Below, one piece after another: positions 18,251 through 26,322 of a DNA stretch of 64,000 nt. Within the stretch, counting starts at the first letter, position 1; the number at the start of each line of letters is the position of its first letter. Origin of the DNA: Sulfurimicrobium sp. (GTDB lineage Bacteria; Pseudomonadota; Gammaproteobacteria; Burkholderiales; Sulfuricellaceae); contig JAUSBJ010000035.1 of NCBI GenBank assembly GCA_030652035.1, forward strand, positions 248,001-312,000, in the 5' to 3' direction. Below the pieces are notes generated by a model. The model saw nothing but the letters and a program-made list of their open reading frames with translations, made no database searches and was not told where the DNA came from. Made by a program: the position numbers and the translations under genes.

Positions 18251-18745
18251 TCACGCTGCCAGGGCGGCTTCGAAGATGGCGACGAAATCGGTGCTGGTGT
18301 CGCCGACGTCGGAAGACGCGACTGCGCCGATATTGGTAAGCGCTTGTGCCTGCTCCAATGCAGTCAGCGACTGCACGGCATCGAACCGCACCCGGTTGCT
18401 CACAGCAGCGAGGAGTGCATCAAGGCCACTCGCACCGTTGGTCAGCAGTTGCTGGATTTCCACCAGGGTGTCGTAGGCCGCATCGGCCCCACCGAGGATT
18501 TCAGTTTTGAGGGCATCCAGCCGCTCGACGATTTTCGAGGACGAGTAAGTGGTCGCAGTCGAAATCTGAGCATCGTCAATGGCGGCAGCCGTGACGATGG
18601 CGACCTTCAACTCATTGATCGCCGCGACCAGGGTCGACTTGTCGGTGGTCGATAGCGAAGATAAGTTGCCGATTTTCTGATAAACGGACTTGAACTCGTC
18701 GGATAGACGAATGACCAGGCTGTGGATCTGTGTTTGTAAACTCAT
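18251..18745 (-). CDS. Helical fibre-like protein, 164 aa
   Basis: The protein is nearly all helix, with repeated SLSTTDKSTLVAAINEL-type phrases and long Ala/Leu/Asp stretches as in trimeric phage fibre shafts. It starts MSLQTQIHSLVIRLSDEFK, like its neighbour. It lies 28 bp downstream of the terminase gene. It could be a fibre or scaffold component. No Cys or membrane segment is present. Confidence 0.55.
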   Translation of the reverse strand: MSLQTQIHSLVIRLSDEFKSVYQKIGNLSSLSTTDKSTLVAAINELKVAIVTAAAIDDAQISTATTYSSSKIVERLDALKTEILGGADAAYDTLVEIQQLLTNGASGLDALLAAVSNRVRFDAVQSLTALEQAQALTNIGAVASSDVGDTSTDFVAIFEAALAA

Positions 18746-18772
18746 GCTGCGTTCTCCTTGGGGGTGGGTGGA

Positions 18773-20737
18773 TCAACTAAGCCAGCGGCTGCGGATCACG
18801 CGGCGCACTGGTTTTTGGGTTTCAGAAACAGCGAGACCACCGCGATGGGTGGCCTCTTGGGTGGATTTAATATCGATCGGTGGCGAATCTGGCGGGCGGT
18901 CAAGACCCAACTGCCGTTCCAATTCACGCCAGTGACGTTCCTCGAAACGGTCAAGCCCCGAGGCAGCGGCTGCCGCCCGGGCATAGACATAGCAGTCCAG
19001 GGCTTCATTACGCTCGCGCATTTTCTGCCACTCGCGGTGCGCGAAGCCGTTGCGGTCGCGGCGAGTGATGAGTTGCTCGGCACACAGTTGCTGGATGAAC
19101 TCGGCATCGACATTGGGCAGATGCACGAAACCGGCGGGGAAGCGGACGACGCCATCCTCGTCGGTGTCGATGCTTTTGCGCAGGTTGTTGTAGAACTCCA
19201 GTTTGGCGATGCCGCCTGCGACCGAGAAGACCTTGATGCCTCGGCGCAGCTTCTTGCCGCCGGTCGTCGCGTCAACTGCTGTCGGCGTGCCGACCAATGC
19301 TGCCCCGCGAGCCACGCCCTTGACGGCCATTACCCGGGAATCCCGCACGGCCCGCACGAAGGCATAGGACTCCTGGGTGGCAAAGCCGGTGTCGAGGGCG
19401 AAACGCGCCAGTGGCAAAGATGCGCCTGATGCATGCGTCCAGGTTTCGCTGAGCAGTTCAGCCAACTGTTTCCATACTGTATCTCGGGCGGTGTCGCCCA
19501 TCAGCACGCGGTGCTCGACGAGCCACGACTCCTTGCTGCGCCCGAAGGCCCAGATCGAGGCCTCGATGCGATCTTTCTGGACGTCGGCGCCGCCGACCAG
19601 CAGCAAGCCTCCAACCGGAATGTTGCCCAGCGGATAGTCCTCCCGTCGTTCAATCAAGCGCTGCCAATCGGGTGCTTCACCTTCCTCGACCCACGTTTCA
19701 CCAAGCTCGGTGTTTTTGAAAGTTTTGATGGCCGCAGCCGAACCGGATTCCTTGTCCACTGCACTCTCCCAGGCAGCGGCAATCTCCCGCCAGCTGCGCC
19801 AGCCGACCGGACTGTAGAGCGACGACAAGTGGAATCCAGCCGTCTTGGCTCCATTCTCCGGCACAAGCGCACGCCACTCTCCATGCTCCAGCATCCAGGT
19901 TTTGTGCTGCTCCGCGATCGGTTCTTCGCAGGATTCGCAGATGTAGGCCGCCGACTCCGGCTGCCATTTCTCCCAGCGCAGTTGTTCGAAGCGCAACCAC
20001 TGCCGGTGCGAGCAATGGGGGCACGGCAGGAAATAACGGCGCTGGTCACTGGCATCAAACTCCCGTTCGATGCTGCTCGCGCCGGCAATCGTCGGCGTCG
20101 ACACGATGAATATTTTGCGACGGGCGAAGGTGCGGGTGCGGGCCTCGGCCAGCGAGATCGCATCGCCCTCTCCATCGACATCAGACGGGTAACCATCGAC
20201 CTCATCGAGAAACAGGTAACGCACCGGCATCGAGCGCAGGCCAACAGCGCTGTTCGCGCCAGTCATCACCAGCACGCCGCCGCGAAACTCCTTCGCCAGA
20301 ATGGTGTTGCCGGCATCGCGGCTCCGGGACGGCGCGATCAGTTCGGCCAGTACCGGCGACTCCTCGATCAGCGGATCTATGCGCTGCTTGGAGTTGCGCT
20401 TGGCCATCTCCACCGTGGGCGACACGGCCATCATTGGGCCAGGGGCGTGATGGATCACGTAGCCGATCCAGTTGTTGCCCATCTCGGTCGCGCCCAGCTG
20501 CGCGGCCTTCATGAACACAATGCGTTCCACCGCCGACATCGGCGACAGGCAATCCATGATCGCCTTGAGGTACGGCGTGCGGCTCGTGCGCCAGCGCCCC
20601 GGTTCAGCGGACGCCTTGCTGGATAGCATCCGGTGCCGATCGGACCATTCGGACACCGTGAGCAGTGGATCGGGGGTCAGACCCTCGCGCCAGGCACGAT
20701 CGATATCGAGCCCGCCTTCGTAATTGGTTTCCAGCAT
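18773..20737 (-). CDS. Terminase large subunit (lambda gpA-like), 654 aa
   Basis: The large subunit is the ATP-driven packaging motor and nuclease. Visible elements are a Walker-A-like FMKAAQLGATEMGNN, Walker B RYLFLDEVDGYP, a zinc-type CPHC...CESC pair and the nuclease phrase GGADVQKDRIEASIW. The ORF track starts 44 residues early; the ATG at 20737 (MLETNYEGG) overlaps the small-subunit stop as TGATG, matching normal coupling and family length. GpA-type terminases usually cut at cos sites. The Walker A is divergent, as often in this family. Confidence 0.9.
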   Translation of the reverse strand: MLETNYEGGLDIDRAWREGLTPDPLLTVSEWSDRHRMLSSKASAEPGRWRTSRTPYLKAIMDCLSPMSAVERIVFMKAAQLGATEMGNNWIGYVIHHAPGPMMAVSPTVEMAKRNSKQRIDPLIEESPVLAELIAPSRSRDAGNTILAKEFRGGVLVMTGANSAVGLRSMPVRYLFLDEVDGYPSDVDGEGDAISLAEARTRTFARRKIFIVSTPTIAGASSIEREFDASDQRRYFLPCPHCSHRQWLRFEQLRWEKWQPESAAYICESCEEPIAEQHKTWMLEHGEWRALVPENGAKTAGFHLSSLYSPVGWRSWREIAAAWESAVDKESGSAAAIKTFKNTELGETWVEEGEAPDWQRLIERREDYPLGNIPVGGLLLVGGADVQKDRIEASIWAFGRSKESWLVEHRVLMGDTARDTVWKQLAELLSETWTHASGASLPLARFALDTGFATQESYAFVRAVRDSRVMAVKGVARGAALVGTPTAVDATTGGKKLRRGIKVFSVAGGIAKLEFYNNLRKSIDTDEDGVVRFPAGFVHLPNVDAEFIQQLCAEQLITRRDRNGFAHREWQKMRERNEALDCYVYARAAAAASGLDRFEERHWRELERQLGLDRPPDSPPIDIKSTQEATHRGGLAVSETQKPVRRVIRSRWLS

Positions 20738-21267
20738 CAATCCACCCGAGGGCGAACATCGCCCAGTTCCTGCAAGTGTTCCCGCACGGCGTTTTCCAGT
20801 GCGACGTGCAGTGTGTGGGCATCGACGCCGAGCTTCGATGCCATCTGTGCCGAGATACGTGCTGGCCAATTGAGCCAGGCATCCCGTTCGGAGCGAGCCA
20901 GTTTGAAAACGTGGGCGATGGCCTGGGGTCGGTCGACCAGTTCACCCTTGAGGCGGGCCAAGCGCACCTTGTTGGTTTGCGCCTTGACCACTTCATTGAC
21001 CGTGCGGGCCTGCAGCAGCGACGTGCCCCCTGTGTTCAGGGCAGGTGCCGTCGATTCACCGGCGGGTTCCTTGACCGTGGCCGTCTCAGCGCGGCGCTTG
21101 GTGCCTTCCTTTGGCGTGTCGGAATTTCTTGCCCACTCCCGGTCGGCGCGGTCTGGATCGATGCTGCCATCAGCCTCCGGTGTGATCCGCCCGGCACGAA
21201 TGGCCTTGTGCACAGCGGTGTCCGACACCCCTCGGTGCCGGGCATAGGCGCGAATCGACAGTCCCAT
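20737..21267 (-). CDS. Terminase small subunit, 176 aa
   Basis: The N-terminus (MGLSIRAYARHRGVSDTAVHKAIRAGRI) is a helix-turn-helix of the Nu1/small-terminase type used to recognise the packaging site. The C-terminal part is helical and would bind the large subunit. The stop overlaps the large-subunit ATG. An alternative ATG at 21279 adds four residues. Position first in the late operon is canonical. Confidence 0.8.
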   Translation of the reverse strand: MGLSIRAYARHRGVSDTAVHKAIRAGRITPEADGSIDPDRADREWARNSDTPKEGTKRRAETATVKEPAGESTAPALNTGGTSLLQARTVNEVVKAQTNKVRLARLKGELVDRPQAIAHVFKLARSERDAWLNWPARISAQMASKLGVDAHTLHVALENAVREHLQELGDVRPRVD

Positions 21268-21293
21268 GATCTCCATCAAGCATTGGCGCGAAT

Positions 21294-21308
21294 CTCAATC
21301 AGATTGAG
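21294..21308. promoter_or_regulatory. Palindrome CTCAATC-A-GATTGAG between divergent genes
   Basis: Perfect 7-bp arms around one base lie between the minus-strand terminase start and plus-strand DUF6900, and its last base touches the first repeated motif. It could be an operator for a dimeric regulator controlling either side. Confidence 0.5.
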
Positions 21309-21338
21309 CTTGGCTTTGGGTTTGAACAGCGCATTCAT
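21308..21338 (+). promoter_or_regulatory. Repeated upstream element, copy 1 (GCTTGGCTT-N7-GAACAGCGC-RTT)
   Basis: Copy 1 reads GCTTGGCTT, seven variable bases, GAACAGCGC and ATTCAT. It ends 35 bp before the DUF6900 ATG. If TTGGCT is a -35 box, the RTT-initial hexamer stands exactly 17 bp away, so the unit has promoter geometry. Confidence 0.65.
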
Positions 21339-21373
21339 GTGTTCGTCATCAACGACATCACAAGGACAACACC

Positions 21374-21583
21374 ATGAGCCAGATTGACACCCTCCTGACC
21401 CTGATCGCACAGAAGCACCTCGGGATCGAAACTTTGGAAACCCGCAAGTCGGACCGCCTCGACTTCCATGACACAGCGGTCTGGTGCATCCGCGACGCCC
21501 TGGAGGCTGCCTTCAAGGCTGGCGTCGAACTCGGGGTTTCGATGCCCCAGGCCCGTGAGTCGGAGATCGCCAGCGACGATTGA
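21374..21583 (+). CDS. DUF6900-like small protein, 69 aa
   Basis: First gene of a plus-strand cluster embedded in the minus-strand phage operon. The helical sequence MSQIDTLLTLIAQKHLGIETLETRKSD resembles the DUF6900 family as remembered. AAGGA lies 6 bp before the ATG, and repeat copy 1 ends 35 bp upstream. Its function is unknown. The overlapping 95-aa minus-strand ORF is rejected because it lacks such signals. Confidence 0.75.
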   Translation: MSQIDTLLTLIAQKHLGIETLETRKSDRLDFHDTAVWCIRDALEAAFKAGVELGVSMPQARESEIASDD

Positions 21584-21610
21584 AAGAAGATCGAAGCCGG
21601 GCGCAGAAAT

Positions 21611-21641
21611 GCTTGGCTTCACTCGCGAACAGCGCGTTCAT
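21611..21641 (+). promoter_or_regulatory. Repeated upstream element, copy 2
   Basis: Same element with identical GCTTGGCTT and GAACAGCGC blocks, N7 spacing, followed by GTTCAT. It ends 34 bp before the DUF3489-type gene's ATG. Confidence 0.65.
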
Positions 21642-21675
21642 CACCACACCATCAATCACCACGCAGGAGTACCAA

Positions 21676-22191
21676 ATGACTACTACCCAACTCACCGTTA
21701 CCCAGCACGCCGTCCTTGCCCAAGCCATTCACCACAGCGATGGCAAACTCGACTCGTTCCCAGACAACATCAAAGGCGGTGCGCGCAAGAAAGTCCTCGA
21801 CGGGCTGTTCAACCGCGCCCTCATCACGACCAACGGCACCGACTGGTTCGTCACCGCCGAGGGCTACGACGCCCTGGGCTGCGCACGCCCCGCGCCTGCG
21901 CCCTTGGATGCAGACCCTGAGATCGAGGCCGCCGTGACGGCTGCAGAGGCCACGTGGGCGCAAGAGCACGCCGACACCAAGCCCCGCACCCGCGAAAACA
22001 GCAAGCAGGCCACCGTGATCCAGATGCTGCAGCGTCCCGAGGGCGCAACGGTGCGCCAACTCTGCGAGACCACCGGCTGGCAAGCGCACACCGTGCGTGG
22101 CACCTTCGCCGGAGCCTTCAAGAAGAAACTGGGGCTCACCATCACCTCGGAAAAACTTGAAGGCGGCGAGCGCATCTACCGGATCGCGTGA
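21676..22191 (+). CDS. DUF3489-type protein, 171 aa
   Basis: The ORF track begins earlier, but the ATG at 21676 has GGAG six bases upstream. The C-terminal half (TVIQMLQRPEGATVRQLCETTGW ... HTVRGTFAGAFKKKLG) is the DUF3489 winged-helix-like pattern, suggesting DNA binding. The N-terminal part (HAVLAQAIHHSDGK) is a second small helical domain. DUF3489 genes often occur near serine-recombinase/DUF2924 cassettes, one of which lies in this prophage. Copy 2 of the repeat lies just upstream. Confidence 0.8.
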   Translation: MTTTQLTVTQHAVLAQAIHHSDGKLDSFPDNIKGGARKKVLDGLFNRALITTNGTDWFVTAEGYDALGCARPAPAPLDADPEIEAAVTAAEATWAQEHADTKPRTRENSKQATVIQMLQRPEGATVRQLCETTGWQAHTVRGTFAGAFKKKLGLTITSEKLEGGERIYRIA

Positions 22192-22247
22192 TCGCGGACG
22201 GGGCGGCCAGCGCCATCGGTCGCCCCCGCAAGAATGATTCGATATCC

Positions 22248-22278
22248 GCTTGGCTTCTCAATCGAACAGCGCGTTACT
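22248..22278 (+). promoter_or_regulatory. Repeated upstream element, copy 3
   Basis: Third copy with both blocks conserved and N7 spacing, followed by GTTACT. It ends 36 bp before the ATG at 22315. Spacing to the start codon in all three copies is 34-36 bp. Confidence 0.65.
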
Positions 22279-22314
22279 ACGGGTGTCGCAACGATCAACC
22301 CGAAGGAGAAAACG

Positions 22315-22683
22315 ATGAACACCACCAACCAGATCCCCACCACCCAGAACGAAGACTGGGGCTTTTGGGGCACGATGAACGAAAACGCCCAAGCCGCCTG
22401 GCCCTGCGCGATGACCGCGATCTCGGATGCCACCTGCCAGCCCCTCGAATCGGTCAGGGCATTCCTCGACAGTCGCCACGGGCGGCATTTTGCAGATGAC
22501 GTCCTCAACCAGATGCTGGTCGGCAACAGCGTCGAGCAAGCGATCCACGCGGCGGTTGCCCGGTGGATGGACTGGACGATTGGCCGAGTGACCTCCCGCG
22601 ACTATGGCATCCCGCGCGGCCTGCCCTACCTGACAGGCTTTGTGATCCACTGCGAGATCGCCGAAGAAGCACTGGCTGCCTGA
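22315..22683 (+). CDS. Hypothetical phage protein, 122 aa
   Basis: The ATG at 22315 has a strong GAAGGAG ribosome site and repeat copy 3 upstream. The protein (MNTTNQIPTTQNEDWGFWGTMNE...) has Trp-rich N-terminal residues and a helical body (DVLNQMLVGNSVEQAIHAAVARWMDWTIG). It has no membrane segment. I do not recognise a family. It shares promoter-like elements with its neighbours and is probably regulated with them. Confidence 0.7.
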   Translation: MNTTNQIPTTQNEDWGFWGTMNENAQAAWPCAMTAISDATCQPLESVRAFLDSRHGRHFADDVLNQMLVGNSVEQAIHAAVARWMDWTIGRVTSRDYGIPRGLPYLTGFVIHCEIAEEALAA

Positions 22684-22693
22684 GGAGCACGAC

Positions 22694-22900
22694 ATGGCCG
22701 CCATTACCACCACACGTAACGTCGAAGCCAACTACGAGCAATTCGTCGCCGAACTGACCGCACTCACCCGCAAGTACGGGGTGGCGATCAAATCAGTTGG
22801 CGGCGTCATCCTCGCCGACCACGCCAGCGAGTTCCACGATGTCACTTACGTCGCCGACATCAGCAGTGGCGACCTCTACCCGAATTTCCCCGAGTCCTGA
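22694..22900 (+). CDS. Small hypothetical protein, 68 aa
   Basis: GAGGAG precedes the ATG and the gene begins 10 bp after the previous stop, so it is the last member of the plus-strand cluster. Its last 108 bp overlap the 3' end of the methyltransferase gene on the other strand. The sequence (MAAITTTRNVEANYEQFV) is alpha/beta; family unknown. The overlap leaves some doubt. Confidence 0.6.
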   Translation: MAAITTTRNVEANYEQFVAELTALTRKYGVAIKSVGGVILADHASEFHDVTYVADISSGDLYPNFPES

Positions 22901-24139
22901 CAGATCGTCGAAGGCCGCCCCATCCGATTGCCGGGTGGCCCGACCACCAGCAAAATCCTGCCAGCGCCGCACGATCACATCGACGTACTTGGGGTCGAGT
23001 TCGATCAAGCGTGCCTGCCGTCCCGATTTCTCGGCGGCGATCAGCGTCGTGCCGGAGCCACCGAAGGGGTCGAGCACCACGTTGCCCGGGCGGCTCGAAT
23101 TGCGGATGGCACGCTCCACCAGTTCCACCGGCTTCATCGTCGGGTGCAAATCGTTCTTGTGCGGCTTCTTGATCTGCCAGACGTCGCTCTGGTCGCGATC
23201 CCCACACCAGTGGCGCGTCGCGCCTTCGGGCCATCCGTATAGGATCGGCTCGTACTGGCGCTGGTAATCGGAGCGGCCCAGTGTGAAAGTGTTCTTGGCC
23301 CAGATCACGAAGGTCGACCACTTGCCGCCCGCCTCGCGGAAGGCTGACTGCAGCACATCCAGTTCACTGGAAGACATCGCCACGTAGATGCCGCCCCGGC
23401 AGTTGGCGATGGTCGGCGTCAACGCCGCCAGCAGGAAATCGTAGAAGCCATCCCCGAGGTTATCGTTCAGGATCGCGCGGTTGGTGCCGCGCATCTTGTC
23501 CTTGGCCGTGTTGGCGTAGTTCACGTTGTAGGGTGGGTCGGTGAATACCATGTCCACCTGCTCGCCCTGGAGTAGCTGCTCGAAGCACTCTGCTTTTGTT
23601 GAGTCGCCGCACAGCAGACGGTGACCACCCAATACCCAGACATCCCCCGGACGGGAGATCGGTGTCTCGGTAATCTCTGGCACGGCATCGTCGTCAGTCT
23701 CACCGTCACCGTTGCCATCCTCATCCGCCAGCAAGTCGGCCAGCGCATCCGCGTCGAAGCCGGTCAGCGACACATCGAAGTCATCGTCCTGCAGCGTCAC
23801 CAATTCAATGCGCAGCATCGCTTCGTCCCAGCCCGCGTTCTCGGCTATCCGGTTGTCGGCGATCACCAGCGCACGACGCTGGGTGGGACTCAGGTGCTCC
23901 AGTACCACGACCGGCACCAGTTCCAGGCCGAGCTTGTGGGCGGCGGCCAGCCGTCCGTGACCAGCGACGATCACGCCATCGGCCCCGGCCAGAATGGGGT
24001 TGGTGAAGCCAAACTCGGCAATCGAGGCAGCGATCTGCGCAACCTGCTCCTCGGAATGCGTTCGCGCGTTGCGGGCGTAGGGCAGCAGTTTGGCGGTTGG
24101 CCACTGCTCGATTTTGTCAGCAAGCCACGAGGCGGTCAT
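22793..24139 (-). CDS. ParB-domain-fused DNA methyltransferase (DPPY type), 448 aa
   Basis: The N-terminal third is a ParB/Srx-like domain (LLPYARNARTHSEEQVAQIA, VAGHGRLAAAHKLG). The rest is a class beta methyltransferase with motif IV FTDPPYNVNY and the AdoMet motif LDPFGGSGTTL. DPPY suggests N6-adenine methylation. The ORF track begins earlier; the ATG at 24139 overlaps the stop of the second enzyme by 4 bp. No restriction enzyme is adjacent, so it is probably an orphan enzyme protecting phage DNA or regulating it (inference). Confidence 0.85.
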   Translation of the reverse strand: MTASWLADKIEQWPTAKLLPYARNARTHSEEQVAQIAASIAEFGFTNPILAGADGVIVAGHGRLAAAHKLGLELVPVVVLEHLSPTQRRALVIADNRIAENAGWDEAMLRIELVTLQDDDFDVSLTGFDADALADLLADEDGNGDGETDDDAVPEITETPISRPGDVWVLGGHRLLCGDSTKAECFEQLLQGEQVDMVFTDPPYNVNYANTAKDKMRGTNRAILNDNLGDGFYDFLLAALTPTIANCRGGIYVAMSSSELDVLQSAFREAGGKWSTFVIWAKNTFTLGRSDYQRQYEPILYGWPEGATRHWCGDRDQSDVWQIKKPHKNDLHPTMKPVELVERAIRNSSRPGNVVLDPFGGSGTTLIAAEKSGRQARLIELDPKYVDVIVRRWQDFAGGRATRQSDGAAFDDLSGLGEIRVEVATADVGDVSDIVELAGVVGEDDAAN

Positions 24140-25521
24140 GGCGACACCGCCGATTCTGCCAATCGTTCGGCGGCGACGGCCTCGAAGGTCTGGCTGCTGG
24201 AGAGCAGCGTCACTGGCACGCTCGGGAAATTCTGCTGGAAGCGCTTGACCGCGACGTCCACGTATTCGGGGGCGATCTCGACCGCACGGCACCGACGCCC
24301 GGTACGCTCTGCAGCGAGCATCGTCGTTCCAGAGCCGCCAAAGGGTTCGAACACGATGTCGTCAGCGTCCGAGTAGGAATCCAGGATGAATTCCGGTAGC
24401 GCCACTGGGAATACAGCGGGGTGGTCGATGTCCTGACCGATCTTGCCCTTGTGGCGCATCACCCGGATCACCGAGTCGGGAATCTTGGTTTCTTGGGTGG
24501 GCTGACCCTTATGTGCCCAGCCTCCAACCTCACCATCTTTGCTACGCATAGCGGTGGATGAGCCATCCGGGCGCAGATGCGAATCCTGACCGGCGTGTTT
24601 GCATGGGACGATCTTGTTAGGTATGCGGCTGTGGCGGTTGAAATGGAAAACGAATTCAAAGCTGGGGGCCAAACGTCCCGCCCAGTCGCCGGGCATCCCA
24701 GGCCCCTGATCCCAGACGTACCATGCAAAGCGCCGCCAACCCTGCGTGCGCATCCACCCGAGCCAGCCATCCCAATACGGGATGACTTCGTTATCGCGAT
24801 GGATCAGCCCGAGGTTGACCAGCACCTGCGCGTCCTCGGCCACTGGCAGGCGCGCGAACACACTGTGCATCAGGCCATCCCAATCGGTGATGCCACCGCT
24901 GACGTAGTCACGCTGGTTACCGTAGGGCGGCGAGGTGACGCAGAGCTTGGCTTGCTCGCCCTGCATCAGGCTGGTGATCACAGCCGCGTCGGCAGCGTCG
25001 CCGCAGATCAGCCGATGTTGCCCCAGGCCCCATACGTCGCCAGTACGTGATACTGGATTCGTCGGGGTGTCTGGCACATCGTCGGCGGCATCTGGCTCGT
25101 CGGCGTTATGCTCCTGGTCGCCATCTGCCAGCAAAGCTTCGATCTCGGCATCCTCGAAACCGGTAAGCGCGAGGTCGAACCCGGCTTCTGACAACTCGGC
25201 CAGTTCCAGCGCCAGCATCGCGTCATCCCAGCCAGCATCCAACGCGAGGCGGTTGTCGGAGATCACGTAGGCACGCTTTTGCGTCGGCGACAAATGCGCC
25301 AGTTCAATCACCGGCACTTCGGACAGGCCCAGCTTGTGTGCGGCAGCGAGCCGACCGTGGCCTGCGATGATGCCGTTGTCGCCATCCACCAGTACCGGAT
25401 TTGTCCAACCGTACTCGACGATGCTGGCGGCGATCTTGGCCACCTGCTCGTCGTTGTGCGTTCGCGGATTCCGGGCATAGGGGATCAGCGCCTCGACCTT
25501 GCGGTACTCGACGTTGAGCAT
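24136..25521 (-). CDS. ParB-domain-fused DNA methyltransferase (SPPY type), 461 aa
   Basis: Same architecture as the gene below: ParB-like domain (LIPYARNPRTHNDEQVAKIA, IAGHGRLAAAHKLG), then a beta-class methyltransferase with motif IV TSPPYG and FEPFGGSGTTML. SPPY is usually linked to N4-cytosine or some N6-adenine enzymes, so specificity may differ from its neighbour. The ATG at 25521 (MLNVEYRKVEAL) is preferred over the upstream start in the track. It is first in a two-gene unit with a 4-bp overlap and follows a terminator-like hairpin. Confidence 0.85.
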   Translation of the reverse strand: MLNVEYRKVEALIPYARNPRTHNDEQVAKIAASIVEYGWTNPVLVDGDNGIIAGHGRLAAAHKLGLSEVPVIELAHLSPTQKRAYVISDNRLALDAGWDDAMLALELAELSEAGFDLALTGFEDAEIEALLADGDQEHNADEPDAADDVPDTPTNPVSRTGDVWGLGQHRLICGDAADAAVITSLMQGEQAKLCVTSPPYGNQRDYVSGGITDWDGLMHSVFARLPVAEDAQVLVNLGLIHRDNEVIPYWDGWLGWMRTQGWRRFAWYVWDQGPGMPGDWAGRLAPSFEFVFHFNRHSRIPNKIVPCKHAGQDSHLRPDGSSTAMRSKDGEVGGWAHKGQPTQETKIPDSVIRVMRHKGKIGQDIDHPAVFPVALPEFILDSYSDADDIVFEPFGGSGTTMLAAERTGRRCRAVEIAPEYVDVAVKRFQQNFPSVPVTLLSSSQTFEAVAAERLAESAVSP

Positions 25522-25547
25522 ATTTAGTTCGGGTTTCCAAAAAAGGT

Positions 25548-25591
25548 GCGGCCCGGACGGGTAAAAGGAGGAAAACCCCGTCACGGGCCGC
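25548..25591 (-). terminator. Long GC-rich hairpin upstream of the methyltransferase pair
   Basis: Arms GCGGCCCG and CGGGCCGC, extended by GACGGG/CCCGTC with one small bulge, flank a purine-rich loop; on the minus strand it is followed within a few bases by TTTTTT. It can act as a terminator for the early operon or as another stem structure. Confidence 0.6.
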
Positions 25592-25923
25592 GAGCGTCGC
25601 TGCTGCGTTGAAATGAAAAAACCCGCCGACGTTCAGACCGTGGGCGAGTTCGTAGTGCGTGCTGGATGGTGGCGAGGGTGCAAACCGCAAACCCTGCAAA
25701 CCTCGGTTTGCAGTCTGACGCTAGAGCAATGCCGCGCTGTCGCCTCCCGCATGGGATTCTGGGCAGGAAGGACCCCTCGAAATTCGAGAGGACTTCTCTA
25801 CCCGCATCGCTGTCCAGATCATAGCCGTTATCTTACCCAAAAACGGGGGTAGATGTTGCACGCTCAAAATCCGCACATCCTCTCTCATTGTCCCTCCATT
25901 GCTCGCGCTCACGCTAATTCACG
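25592..25923. other. Non-coding region with GCAAACC repeats and a 20-bp palindrome
   Basis: No convincing gene is seen in this stretch. It holds three direct GCAAACC units in about 22 bp, a perfect palindrome made of CTGCAAACC, TC and GGTTTGCAG (25694-25713), and a second palindrome CTCGAA-A-TTCGAG (25776-25788). Such repeats suggest regulator or replication-protein binding. Confidence 0.55.
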
Positions 25924-26322
25924 TCAAATTACTATGGCATGACTTGCGATGTGGTTCAGCCGATCTGCGACCACTTGCAATGCTTTCTGCCACCGCCGCC
26001 ACGCTGTCGTGCGGTCGCAGCCGAAGCGACGGCAGACGTCCTTCCACTCGCGCTGCTTGGCACGCATCCAGATCAGATGTCGCTGCTCCTCCTCGAGCCA
26101 CTGCACCCAGCGCATCGCCTCCAGCATCCGGTCGATGGCCTCGGGGGTGGGCGGCATTAGCCGGTACTCGTAGTCCCTGTCTGTGAATCCTTCCCACTCT
26201 TTGCGTGCGAAGGCAGGCCACACACTGAAGTAGCCCTGCACTCTGACCGGCGGCAGTCGCCGCCCTGTTTCGGCAGCCTCGGAGAAGCGTGCCGCCACAT
26301 CCTCCATCGTCCACTCAGCCAT
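25924..26322 (-). CDS. DUF6362-like HTH protein, 132 aa
   Basis: Starting at MAEWTMEDVAARFSEAAETGRRLPPVRVQGYFSVWP, this matches the phage DUF6362 family, which includes a sigma-factor-like helix-turn-helix (WKDVCRRFGCDRTTAWRRWQ near residue 100). It is last in the early operon and likely controls a phage promoter. The ORF track has extra N-terminal residues; this ATG overlaps the previous gene's end by 8 bp. Confidence 0.75.
   Translation of the reverse strand: MAEWTMEDVAARFSEAAETGRRLPPVRVQGYFSVWPAFARKEWEGFTDRDYEYRLMPPTPEAIDRMLEAMRWVQWLEEEQRHLIWMRAKQREWKDVCRRFGCDRTTAWRRWQKALQVVADRLNHIASHAIVI

Noticed and set aside
21335-21622. 95-aa minus-strand ORF opposite DUF6900
   Set aside because: The plus-strand frame has an SD, a family resemblance and a shared upstream element; this one has none.
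25613-25912. Short ORFs in the repeat-rich gap
   Set aside because: 79-aa plus and 63-aa minus frames have no ribosome site and span palindromes and iterons.
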